Below, one piece after another: positions 8,226 to 15,020 of a stretch of DNA of 15,020 bases. The first letter of the stretch is position 1. The number at the start of each line of letters is the position of its first letter. Made by a program: the position numbers and the translations under genes. The DNA comes from VFZL01 sp046734915. GTDB taxonomy: Bacteria > Acidobacteriota > Vicinamibacteria > Vicinamibacterales > CAVVIG01. The notes beneath the pieces are model-generated. The model searched no databases. It was not told the DNA's origin and saw only the letters and a program-made list of their open reading frames with translations. Location: NCBI GenBank assembly GCA_046734915.1, contig JBKPSC010000306.1:1-15020 (forward strand), read 5' to 3'.

Positions 8226-8435
8226 GCATTCCTCCCTGTGGACGCACGGGCACCATCGGCGCCAGGCCGATCGACTTCGTTTCGCTGTCGCCCGTTGTCC
8301 AATGAGAGAGAGTCGTCGGCGTCTCGATTCCTCTCACGTGGATGTCGCGAGGAACCCCCTGCGCCGAGATTGAGTTCGGTGATAACCGGCCAGCGGCTAC
8401 GAGAATTCAATATCTAGACTAACGTTCCAACTGCT
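8226..8435. other. Divergent intergenic region between protease and FAD oxidoreductase genes
   Basis: This 210-bp gap should hold promoters for both genes. On the minus strand a TTGAAT/TTATCA pair (about 8381-8411) has an over-long 19-bp spacer and is not a firm call. No repeat or stable hairpin was found. Confidence 0.3.
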
Positions 8436-9653
8436 GTGGGTGCCTCTCGCGTCGCGGAGATCGTCATCGCCGGCGCCGGCATGGCCGGCATTGCGACCGC
8501 GCACGAGCTCGCGGTCCGCGCCGCTGTGCAACGCATCGTGCTGGTCGATCCGCGCGAGCCGCTATCGCTGACGAGCAGCAAGGGCACGGAGGCGTATCGC
8601 AACTACTGGCCCGGCCCAGACGAGGCGATGATGCGGTTCATGGATCGCAGCATCGACCTGCTCGATGCGCTCGACCACGACAGCGGCGGCGGCTTCGAGC
8701 TCAATCGCCGCGGCTACGTGTTCCTCACGGCCGACCCCGCGGAGGCCGAGCGCCTGCATCTGCATGACGGGCCGACGGCGCGGTTCGTGGAAGGCGGTCC
8801 GATTGTTCGCGCGCGGTTTCCTTTCGTCACCGATCGCGTCCTGGCCATGCTCCACGTCCGCAGGGCGGGCTTCATGAACGCCGTCAGGCTGGGACAGTGG
8901 CTGCTCTCCCGCGCAACGGCCCACGGCGTCGAGCTGGTCAGTGACGAGATTACCGGCTTCTCACTGAAGGGTGGGCGCTTCGCCGCCGTTCGGCTCGCAT
9001 CGGGAACCGAGATCGAGGCGCGCGCGATGGTGCTGGCCGCCGGTCCTCTGCTGCAGGACTGGGCCGCTCGTCTCGAGCTCGATGTGCCGATCGTGAACGA
9101 GCTGCACGGCAAGGTGTCGTTCGAGGACGGCGCCGGCGTCGTTCCCCGCGACGCTCCGTTGATGATCTGGAACGATCGAGTCGATCTGGGACCGCTCGGC
9201 ACCTTTCCGCCAGCTGTGCACATGCGCCCACGCGGCGCACAGTCGCTGCTCGGCATCTGGACCTACGATGCGCGCGTCGAGCCGCCCGCGTTTCCGCCGG
9301 CCTTCCCGGAGAGCTACGCTGACATCGTCTTGAAGGGGCTGGCCGTCATGTGCCCGGGCCTGAGCCACTACATTGATCAGGCCCGCGAGGCGATCGTGGA
9401 CGGCGGCTACTATTGCAAGGCACCCGACAACCGCCCGCTCATTGGCCCGACGCGCATCAGCGGTGTCTACCTGGTCGGCGCCTTGTCGGGGTTCGGGATC
9501 ATGGCGTCGCAGGCCGCCGCCGAACTCCTCGCGGCCCATCTACTCGACCGGGCGCTCCCGGACTACGCCGCGGCCTTTCGTCCATCGCGCTTCCACGACC
9601 CCGCGTATCGGGATGTGCTCGCCAGACTCGATTCCAAGAGCGGCCAGCTTTAG
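8436..9653 (+). CDS. FAD-dependent oxidoreductase (DAO / glycine-sarcosine oxidase-like family)
   Basis: A 405-aa protein that fits the DAO fold. The N-terminal dinucleotide-binding motif is IVIAGAGMAGIATAHE (residues 9-24), followed by the acidic residue that contacts the ADP ribose (D38 in IVLVDP). A conserved C-terminal FAD segment reads NRPLIGPTRISGVYLVGALS and continues GFGIMASQAAAELLA. No signal peptide or membrane segment is visible, so it is cytoplasmic. The family oxidises the C-N bond of amino or N-methyl-amino acids, or related substrates, to an imine using FAD. The actual substrate cannot be read from the sequence. The start must be GTG at 8436: an in-frame TAG lies seven codons upstream, no ATG lies between, and the Rossmann motif begins a few residues later. 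No Shine-Dalgarno sequence is evident. The neighbours do not suggest a shared pathway. Confidence 0.88.
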   Translation: MGASRVAEIVIAGAGMAGIATAHELAVRAAVQRIVLVDPREPLSLTSSKGTEAYRNYWPGPDEAMMRFMDRSIDLLDALDHDSGGGFELNRRGYVFLTADPAEAERLHLHDGPTARFVEGGPIVRARFPFVTDRVLAMLHVRRAGFMNAVRLGQWLLSRATAHGVELVSDEITGFSLKGGRFAAVRLASGTEIEARAMVLAAGPLLQDWAARLELDVPIVNELHGKVSFEDGAGVVPRDAPLMIWNDRVDLGPLGTFPPAVHMRPRGAQSLLGIWTYDARVEPPAFPPAFPESYADIVLKGLAVMCPGLSHYIDQAREAIVDGGYYCKAPDNRPLIGPTRISGVYLVGALSGFGIMASQAAAELLAAHLLDRALPDYAAAFRPSRFHDPAYRDVLARLDSKSGQL

Positions 9654-9809
9654 ATGGCGCTCGTTGGCTCGCGTCCACGGGGCGAAGCCTGGCCTGTGCT
9701 GCGCCTCCTAAAATGGCGTACGGCATTCAGCCAATAGACACGGAGCTTGTCGAGCCCGTAGGTTCCCATCAGCGAGTGCGTCCAGCCTGCCGCCTCGTTG
9801 GTGGGAATC

Positions 9810-10667
9810 ATGAAAACCGGTGTGCTGCTCGCCATGCTCGCGTCCGTGGCACCTGTGTCAGCCGGCCAGCTCGGGCTCGATCCATCAAACCCGATCTATC
9901 TGCAGGATCGTGGAACCGGCGTCTCCACCTCGATGTTCGGCACATACGTCAGGAAGGGGGAGCTGATCGTCTATCCGTTCTACGAGTACTACCGGGACGA
10001 TGACCTGGAGTACAAGCCTGAGGAATACGGCGCGGCCGGGGACGTCGACTACCGCGGGCGCTACCGTGCCCACGAGGGTCTGGTCTTTGTCAGTTACGGT
10101 CTGAGCGACAACATCGCCGTTGAGTTCGAAGTGGCCGCAATCAGCGCAGCCTTCAAGAAGTCGCCGAGGGACACGTCGACGCTGCCAGCCGAAATCAACG
10201 AGTCGGGTCTCGGGGACGTCGAAGGGCAGATACGCTGGAGGTGGCGCACCGAAACCGCGCGACGGCCCGAGTGGTTCAGCTACGCCGAGTTCGTCGTCCC
10301 TCACGCCAAGGACAAGGTGCTCATCGGAACGACCGGCCAGGAGTTGAAATTCGGCTTGGGGCTTACTCGCGGCCTCTCGTGGGGAACGCTTACCGCGCGG
10401 GCTGCCGCGCAGTATGCGAGCAGTTCATCGAGCCCGTGGGACACGGGCGAATACGCCGTCGAGTATCTCAAACGTCTCTCGCCCAGATGGCGGGTGTACG
10501 CAGGCATCGAAGGAGAGCAGGACGAAGTGTCGCTCATCACCGAGGCTCAGTGGCACATCCTGCCCCACGGCTTTGTACGGTTAAATAACGGCCTCGGACT
10601 GACGTCGAAGGCGACTGACTGGACGCCTGAACTGGGTGTCCTGTTCACCTTTCCTGTATCGCGATGA
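9810..10667 (+). CDS. Outer-membrane beta-barrel protein (transporter/porin-like)
   Basis: A 285-aa protein starting at the ATG at 9810, preceded by GGTGGGA. A TTG four codons upstream is possible but less likely, because the signal peptide begins MKTGVLLAMLASVAPVSA and is cleaved before GQ. The mature part is made of alternating amphipathic strands with many aromatic residues (ELIVYPFYEYY, GLVFVSYGLSDNIAVEFEVA, GDVEGQIRWRWR, WRVYAGIEGEQ) and ends GVLFTFPVSR. This pattern is typical of small outer-membrane barrels annotated as transporters of the phenol-degradation MetA type; that exact family assignment is tentative. Its stop overlaps the next gene's start in ATGA, so its expression is coupled to the membrane-bound LuxR-type regulator. 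Confidence 0.72.
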   Translation: MKTGVLLAMLASVAPVSAGQLGLDPSNPIYLQDRGTGVSTSMFGTYVRKGELIVYPFYEYYRDDDLEYKPEEYGAAGDVDYRGRYRAHEGLVFVSYGLSDNIAVEFEVAAISAAFKKSPRDTSTLPAEINESGLGDVEGQIRWRWRTETARRPEWFSYAEFVVPHAKDKVLIGTTGQELKFGLGLTRGLSWGTLTARAAAQYASSSSSPWDTGEYAVEYLKRLSPRWRVYAGIEGEQDEVSLITEAQWHILPHGFVRLNNGLGLTSKATDWTPELGVLFTFPVSR

Positions 10668-11197
10668 ACGACTTCATCGACCGCCGCACGCGATTCTGGG
10701 CTGGCGCAGCCGTCGTTGCCGGCGTTGCGTTCTTCTTCGGCCTCGAATGGATGGAAGAGCCGATGACGCCCCTGGAGATGGTCCTCGAGCTCGTCACGAT
10801 CGTGCCGGGCGTGCTCGTCGGCGTCGGCGTCGGTCTGATGTTCCGCATGAACTACAGGCAGCGCGAGGAACTGCTCGAACTGTTGAGGGAACTCGAAGTC
10901 CCGCGTCTTCAAGGGCAGCGGTGGCGGGACGATTCGCGTGCGCTGCTGGCTGGTCTCGGCGAAGCCATCGATTCACAGTTCTCGAACTGGAATCTCACAG
11001 AGGCTGAACGCGAAGTCGCGCTTCTGCTGTTGAAAGGTTTGAGCGTGAAGGAAGCGGCGGCGATCCGAGCGACGAAGGAGCGTACCATTCGTGCGCAGGC
11101 GCGCACGATCTACTCCAAGGCCGGACTGACAGGGCGAGCCGCGCTCTCGGCGTTCTTTCTGGAGGATCTCCTGGCGCCGATCGACCACGTCAAGTAG
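10664..11197 (+). CDS. Membrane-anchored LuxR-type HTH transcriptional regulator
   Basis: A 177-aa protein. Two hydrophobic segments (about 11-29 and 39-60) enclose a short acidic loop and would form a membrane hairpin. A cytoplasmic helical linker rich in Glu, Arg and Leu follows (62-100). Residues 109-170 form a GerE/LuxR-type helix-turn-helix: LTEAEREVALLLLKGLSVKEAA, then RTIRAQARTIYSKAGLTGRAAL. There is no receiver or autoinducer-binding domain, so any signal must come through the membrane segments or a partner. The ATG overlaps the TGA of the upstream barrel gene by 4 bp, which implies translational coupling. It ends 32 bp from the convergent lyase-like gene. It may regulate its own operon in response to envelope state; that is inference. 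Target sites are unknown. Confidence 0.87.
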   Translation: MNDFIDRRTRFWAGAAVVAGVAFFFGLEWMEEPMTPLEMVLELVTIVPGVLVGVGVGLMFRMNYRQREELLELLRELEVPRLQGQRWRDDSRALLAGLGEAIDSQFSNWNLTEAEREVALLLLKGLSVKEAAAIRATKERTIRAQARTIYSKAGLTGRAALSAFFLEDLLAPIDHVK

Positions 11198-11229
11198 TTA
11201 TTGGTGTCGTTGGCGCTCGTCCGCCGGCT

Positions 11230-12138
11230 TTATTCCTTGACGAACTTGCGGAGGATGTGGCCGGTCGTCGTCTCGCCCGCGTAGAGCGCGCCATCGGAGC
11301 CGATGGCGATGCTCTCCGGCAGCGTGCCGGTGATGACGCCGCGCACGGTGCCGTCTTTGGCGCTGCCGTAGGTGATGCCCTGTTTGTCCTGGACGTCAGC
11401 CACGTAGATGGTGTCGTCGGGGGTGATCAGGATCCCGCTGGGCCGGCCGAACTGCGTCCACTGTTCGAGAAACCGGCCATCCTGATCGAAGATCTGCAGG
11501 CGCTTGTTGCCGCGATCGGCCACGAACACCCGTCCCCGCGAATCGATCGCAATCGCGTGCGGTGTGTTGAACTGACCCGGACCCTCGCCCTTGGTCCCCC
11601 ACGACTTGATGAATCGGCCGTCACGAGAGAATTTCGCGACTCTCGATCCCTGATGACCATCGGCGATGAAGATGTCACCGTCAGCGCCGATCGCGACGTC
11701 ACAGGGCCCGTTGAAGAGATTGGGGCCCTCCCCGGCAGCGCCCTTCGACCCCAACGTGCGGAGCAGCTTGCCATCGCGGGAGAACTTGAGCACCTGCTGG
11801 CCGCGTCCCTCGGAGGTGCGGCCGTCGGTGATCCAGAGGTTCCCATCACGATCGATGCGGAAGCCGTGCGGCCAGACAAAGAGCCCGTCGCCCCAAGTCT
11901 TCAGCAGCTTCCCTGACGCATCGAACTCGAGGATCGGCGGTTCCGATCGTCTGACGGCGATGATGGTGCCAGCGCGATCGACGTCGACGCCGGTCACCTC
12001 GCCCCACGTCTGGCCCTGTGGGAGCATGCCCCAGCCGTCGATCAATCGGTAGGCTTCGACGGCCGCCAGCGAAACCGAGGCGGACACCGCCGTTACGCCG
12101 GCGGCGTATGCCAGACATCTGCGAACGTTGAGCCTCAT
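11230..12138 (-). CDS. NHL-repeat protein of the peptidyl-alpha-hydroxyglycine alpha-amidating lyase (PAL)-like family
   Basis: A 302-aa protein: an N-terminal hydrophobic signal (about 8-29), then a six-bladed NHL propeller. Several blocks align by eye with the lyase half of animal PAM. VWPHGFRIDRDGNLWITD (88-105) matches the first zinc-histidine blade (H91). IFIADGHQGSRVAKF (156-170) matches the blade carrying the catalytic tyrosine, here H162. FNTPHAIAID (190-199) matches the second zinc histidine (H194). VADRGNKRLQIF (206-217) matches the catalytic arginine region. The third zinc histidine and the adjacent Asp are replaced in TLPESIAI (E275, S276). PAL cleaves peptidyl-hydroxyglycine to an amidated peptide plus glyoxylate; activity here is uncertain given the substitutions. 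The start at 12138 is set by a GGAG site 7 nt upstream and by the signal; the frame is open further upstream but overlaps the preceding gene. It lies 32 bp after the PHM-like gene. Confidence 0.85.
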   Translation of the reverse strand: MRLNVRRCLAYAAGVTAVSASVSLAAVEAYRLIDGWGMLPQGQTWGEVTGVDVDRAGTIIAVRRSEPPILEFDASGKLLKTWGDGLFVWPHGFRIDRDGNLWITDGRTSEGRGQQVLKFSRDGKLLRTLGSKGAAGEGPNLFNGPCDVAIGADGDIFIADGHQGSRVAKFSRDGRFIKSWGTKGEGPGQFNTPHAIAIDSRGRVFVADRGNKRLQIFDQDGRFLEQWTQFGRPSGILITPDDTIYVADVQDKQGITYGSAKDGTVRGVITGTLPESIAIGSDGALYAGETTTGHILRKFVKE

Positions 12139-12170
12139 CGCCGTGCTCCGGGCCGGACCACGCGTCGCAA

Positions 12171-13484
12171 CTACTGCTGCTGCTGCTGCGTGGTGCGCGT
12201 CTGCTGCGCTCGCAGTTCGGCCGCGTAGTCTTCGTCGCTCAGATAGATGAAGTCGATATGACCGATCGACATCTCGTCGATCGTCCGGTTGCCGCTGCCC
12301 ACCCAGTTGCTCGGATCGGGATTGCGCTTGTTGTTCGCCGAGTTGTCGTGCCACGACGTCTGGTGCAGCACGGTGCCGGCCGGGAAGACCGGCGGGTTCT
12401 TGTAGGCGTATGTGATCTGCCACATCACGTCGAACCGGGGCACGTAGCTGAGGAGCTCGACGCGTCGATCCGGGTAAATCGCCTCGAGCGCCATCGCCTT
12501 GCCGCGATAATGCATGTGCGGCTGGAACAAGAGCAGCTTGGCCGGCTTCTTCAGCGTGAAGTACGCGTCGTTGCGGGCATCGGCTTCGCCAGGCGGGATG
12601 TCCAGATTCTGCGCACCCACCAGCTTGTTCTGGATGATGTACCTCGGCGTATACCCCTTGGGATAGAAGACGATGCCGACCCGCGTCTGTTCGTCGACGT
12701 CTTCGGCGATGGCGTGATAGTGAGCGGAGAAGTGGATCTTGGCGCCCGCCTTTATCAGCCGCGCCGTGCCTTCGTCGTACTGATCGCCGAGGTTGCCGAT
12801 CGCGTACTCGATGAGCCGGGTACCAGCGTTGCGGTTGAACCCGTCGTTCTCACGCTCCGGCACGAACTGCTTCAGCTCGGCCTCGTCATCCTGCTGCGAA
12901 TAGACGATGGTGTGATGGACGACGCGCTTGTCGCCGGGCTTCACCTCGATGGCCTTGATCCAGCGATCTTCGGTCAACCCCGAGTCGACGTAGAAGCTGC
13001 CGAACCAATCGGCCATGTTCGCCTTCACGGTGTACTTCGAGGCCGAGACGATCAAATCCGGCTTGCCAATCGACCATTCATCGTCGGACGCGAACGTCGG
13101 CATCGGCGGCATGTCGGCCGCGTTGCCTTGCGGCGCCCCGCCGTCGACCCACCGCACGACCGTCCGGACCTGCTCGTCGCTCAGCGACGGATCGTCTTTG
13201 TATTCGGTGATCCCGACTGTCTGATCGATGTGCCAGGGCGGCATCTCCCGCCGCATCACACGATCTTTGATGGAACGTGCCCACGGCCTGGCGCTCTCAA
13301 AGGTGAGCAGCGACATCGGTGCAATCTGTCCAGGCCGGTGGCAGTTCACGCAGGAACGATAAAAGATCGGCGCGACGTCCTTCGAAAAGGTCGGGGTCGC
13401 GTTGTCTGCGGCGCGCGCACCGGTCGCCGCCGCCAGCGTCATCGCGACCACAAGAGCCGTATGAACCATCCGGAATCGATGCAT
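12171..13484 (-). CDS. Cytochrome c fused to PHM-like type II copper monooxygenase
   Basis: A 437-aa exported protein. Residues 1-26 are a signal peptide. A small cytochrome c domain follows (about 30-118), with heme motif CVNCH (45-49) and MPPW (81-84), whose Met may be the distal ligand. From about 140 it matches the copper type II, ascorbate-dependent monooxygenase fold. RVVHHTIVY (H190, H191) and SAHYHA (H255) match the CuH ligands. PHMHYRGK (H323, H325) and DEM (M405) match the CuM ligands. The only cysteines are the two heme cysteines, so the disulfides of animal PHM are missing. The family hydroxylates a C-H bond using O2 and two electrons; here the heme could deliver them. The start at 13484 has AGAGGA about 5 nt upstream and leads directly into the signal peptide; a GTG 15 codons earlier gives a poor N-terminus. 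The protein ends in five glutamines. It is the middle gene of a three-gene operon. Confidence 0.92.
   Translation of the reverse strand: MHRFRMVHTALVVAMTLAAATGARAADNATPTFSKDVAPIFYRSCVNCHRPGQIAPMSLLTFESARPWARSIKDRVMRREMPPWHIDQTVGITEYKDDPSLSDEQVRTVVRWVDGGAPQGNAADMPPMPTFASDDEWSIGKPDLIVSASKYTVKANMADWFGSFYVDSGLTEDRWIKAIEVKPGDKRVVHHTIVYSQQDDEAELKQFVPERENDGFNRNAGTRLIEYAIGNLGDQYDEGTARLIKAGAKIHFSAHYHAIAEDVDEQTRVGIVFYPKGYTPRYIIQNKLVGAQNLDIPPGEADARNDAYFTLKKPAKLLLFQPHMHYRGKAMALEAIYPDRRVELLSYVPRFDVMWQITYAYKNPPVFPAGTVLHQTSWHDNSANNKRNPDPSNWVGSGNRTIDEMSIGHIDFIYLSDEDYAAELRAQQTRTTQQQQQ
12174..12188. repeat. (CTG/CAG)5 trinucleotide tract at the gene's 3' end
   Basis: Five consecutive CTG units on the plus strand lie just inside the stop codon of the PHM-like gene and encode its C-terminal run of five Gln. 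Such tracts can slip; a change of unit number would alter only the protein tail. Confidence 0.8.
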
Positions 13485-13541
13485 GGTGTTCCTCTCGACA
13501 GTGGGTGATCCGTCCAGGGGGCACATCACGAGAATGAATCC

Positions 13542-14369
13542 TTACTGGCCGACGCGCACTCGAACGAACGCGCGCGCCCGCTCACGCTGCTGCTGCGCGA
13601 CGGCGCGCAGGACGTACTCGCCGGGTGCATTGAAGGTCGCCTGGGCCGCGCCGCACGCTGCGGTGATGGGGAACGCACACTCGGTCGTGAAGACGCCAGG
13701 AGTCGGCGGTACTGGCCGGCCGCCGCGACCAGTCGTCGGACGAGGTACGGGAGCGGCACCAGGCACGGGGCGGAACGACACCGCTCCCGGACCGCGGTAA
13801 AGGCTCCACGCGACCGACAATCCCGTGTTGCGTGGTCCTGACCCTTCGATGACACGCTCCTTCGTCGGCGTCGCCTTCACTTCTGCCGTCAGGTTGATTG
13901 GTTCGCCGACTTTCCCCGCAACGTCACGCGCGGTCATCGCCGGGGGCACGATGTGTTCGCCAGGGTCCTCTTCTTCGACTTCCAGGATGTACAGTTGATT
14001 CGTCGAGCCATTCGCTTTCTGGACGCCGACTTCGGACTTGAGCGTCCACACCAGCTTCCCGTCCCACCCTTTGGGCCTTCGAATCGTGAAGACGTGCTCT
14101 TGCCGCCCGGGCAGGAAATTGGTCGGCTGGTTCTGATCGGCCGGCGCCGGCTCGAACATGTTGTCTGGACCCAGGGGAATCGTCACCTGGTTCGGGTGCC
14201 GATTCATGTAGCCGAAATAGAACTCCATGCTGCCGTCAGGCAGCGTCTCCCACCCGTCAAACACCGGATAGATGCCGGGCTGTCGGAAGGTCTGCGCCTC
14301 TACGCCACCAGACGTCAGAACATGCGCGAACAACGCGGCAACGACGGTCGATGCGAACCCGCGGACCAT
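13542..14369 (-). CDS. Conserved-looking exported protein of unknown function, first gene of the PHM/PAL-like operon
   Basis: A 275-aa protein with a signal peptide cleaved near VEA25|QT. I do not recognise a named family. The N-terminal domain (about 32-130) contains GIYPVFDGWETLPDGSMEFY (32-51), MNRHPNQVTIPLGPDN (55-70) and a strand-rich RQEHVFTIRRPKGWDGKLVW segment. The C-terminal part (about 150-275) looks like an Ig/PKD-type beta-sandwich: a GLSVAWSLYRGPGAVSF strand pair, then a Pro/Arg/Gly-rich insert (201-225), two cysteines (C231, C239), and ATFNAPGEYVLRAVA. A GGGAGGAG ribosome site lies 4 nt before the ATG. The cytochrome-PHM gene starts 57 bp downstream with no terminator between, so it probably works with that enzyme outside the cytoplasm. 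A role as substrate binder or accessory subunit is a guess. Confidence 0.8.
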   Translation of the reverse strand: MVRGFASTVVAALFAHVLTSGGVEAQTFRQPGIYPVFDGWETLPDGSMEFYFGYMNRHPNQVTIPLGPDNMFEPAPADQNQPTNFLPGRQEHVFTIRRPKGWDGKLVWTLKSEVGVQKANGSTNQLYILEVEEEDPGEHIVPPAMTARDVAGKVGEPINLTAEVKATPTKERVIEGSGPRNTGLSVAWSLYRGPGAVSFRPVPGAAPVPRPTTGRGGRPVPPTPGVFTTECAFPITAACGAAQATFNAPGEYVLRAVAQQQRERARAFVRVRVGQ

Positions 14370-14471
14370 CAGTCTCCTCCCGATCCCCAGTGCTGCCGGT
14401 GGAGGCGCGCGACGCCCCGAAACCGCTCAGCACGCAAGCCTCGACCGTTCCCGGGCGCGTCCAGCCTTAGT

Positions 14472-14499
14472 AGATTACGTGCGCGCCCGGCAACGTCAA
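14472..14499 (-). promoter_or_regulatory. Candidate sigma70-type promoter for the PHM/PAL-like operon
   Basis: Read on the minus strand: -35 TTGACG (14499-14494), a 16-bp spacer, and -10 TAATCT (14477-14472). It lies in a gap between the histidine kinase stop and the first operon gene, giving a leader of roughly 95 nt. It stands out against GC-rich surroundings. The sigma-factor consensus of this organism is not known, so this is a sequence-match call only. Confidence 0.5.
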
Positions 14500-14539
14500 C
14501 CCGCGAAAGGGGCCTGTTACGATTTGAAACAACCGCCGG

Positions 14540-15020
14540 CTACGCCGAGCTGAGGCGCAGTCTGATTGTGGCGGTCGTGCCTTGCGGCTGTGCCGAGCCG
14601 AGCGTAATCGTGCCACCGTGGTCCTGCACGACGCGCTGTGCGATGGCCAGGCCGAGCCCGCTGCCGCCCGTCGGCGCGCCTCGCCCCCGGTAGAACTTCT
14701 CGAACACCTTCTCGCGCTCCTCGTGCGGAATCCCGATGCCCTGATCCGTCACCGCGATTTCCACGAATCGAATGTCCGCGCGCGCGCGAATCGAGAGCAC
14801 GTTGGCCTCGGGAGCGTACTTCAGCGCGTTGTCGATCACATTGTCGAGCACTTGCAGCAACGAGACCCGGTCGCCGCGGACCGTTGGAAGATCCACGGGC
14901 ACGTCGACGTTCACTTCGAGCCCCGACGCGGCGAGCCGGGCGTCGAATCGCTCGAGGGCCGCTTCGATCAGCGCCGACACTGACTGCGCCTCGAAGTGGT
15001 AGCGCTGCGCGACATGGCGC
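14540..15020 (-). CDS. Sensor histidine kinase, C-terminal ATPase domain; 5' end cut off by the window edge
   Basis: The last 159 residues of a two-component sensor kinase; the frame is open through base 15020. The HATPase_c motifs are in order: N box LDNVIDNALKYAP, G1 box DQGIGIP, F box FEKFYRG, and G2 box GGSGLGLAIAQRVVQDHGG. The dimerisation/phospho-acceptor His helix and any sensor domain lie beyond the edge. The catalytic domain looks complete and intact. The gene ends with TAG, 170 bp upstream of the exported three-gene operon on the same strand. A candidate promoter lies in between, so co-transcription is possible but not required. A link between this kinase and the operon is speculation. 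Confidence 0.93.
   Translation of the reverse strand, partial: RHVAQRYHFEAQSVSALIEAALERFDARLAASGLEVNVDVPVDLPTVRGDRVSLLQVLDNVIDNALKYAPEANVLSIRARADIRFVEIAVTDQGIGIPHEEREKVFEKFYRGRGAPTGGSGLGLAIAQRVVQDHGGTITLGSAQPQGTTATIRLRLSSA

Noticed and set aside
12139..12423. N-terminal extension of the PAL-like reading frame
   Set aside because: It overlaps the end of the PHM-like gene in another frame, is low-complexity Arg/Ala, and a well-placed ribosome site and signal sequence support the start at 12138.
12258..13508. Plus-strand open frame of about 416 codons opposite the cytochrome-PHM gene
   Set aside because: The minus strand has a heme motif and six ordered copper ligands; the plus-strand translation shows no domain and is a codon-bias shadow.
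13485..13529. Upstream GTG/ATG starts for the cytochrome-PHM gene
   Set aside because: They would put 14-15 polar residues before the signal peptide, and the ATG at 13484 has the good ribosome site.

Overview
The window is high-GC bacterial DNA with mostly short intergenic gaps. Nearly every protein carries an export signal. The mix suggests an acidobacterium, possibly of the Vicinamibacteria type: an Oar-like TonB-dependent receptor with an N-terminal carboxypeptidase-regulatory-like domain, LVIVD-repeat proteins, a cytochrome c fused to a type II copper monooxygenase, and an NHL-repeat lyase-like protein. The taxonomy is inferred from gene content alone. No rRNA, tRNA, CRISPR array, insertion sequence or phage gene was seen.

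Left part (1-7092). The left edge cuts a minus-strand B12-binding/radical SAM gene (start 647). A strong hairpin terminator at 712-732 separates it from a minus-strand pair: a 987-aa TonB-dependent receptor (5361 to 2398), then a secreted LVIVD-type beta-propeller protein (2361 to 745). Divergent from the receptor, across a 210-bp gap, is a lipoprotein paralogue of that propeller protein (5572-7092). The receptor is thus bracketed by two paralogous surface or periplasmic propellers.

Middle part (7093-11197). A 359-bp gap with no convincing gene is followed by a minus-strand secreted trypsin-fold protease with an EF-hand-like insert (8225 to 7452). Then come a plus-strand FAD-dependent oxidoreductase of the DAO family (8436-9653) and a translationally coupled plus-strand pair: an outer-membrane beta-barrel protein (9810-10667) and a membrane-anchored LuxR-type regulator (10664-11197).

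Right part (11230-15020). A minus-strand operon of three exported proteins reads: conserved hypothetical (14369 to 13542), cytochrome c fused to a peptidylglycine-hydroxylating-monooxygenase (PHM)-like domain (13484 to 12171), and a peptidyl-hydroxyglycine lyase (PAL)-like NHL protein (12138 to 11230). All six copper ligands of PHM can be matched in the second protein. The third matches PAL but has substitutions at key positions. Together they resemble a bacterial split version of the animal peptide-amidating enzyme PAM, with a built-in heme domain that could supply electrons. This is the most interesting feature of the window. A plausible sigma70 promoter (14472-14499) lies upstream. The 3' end of a sensor histidine kinase gene closes the right edge.
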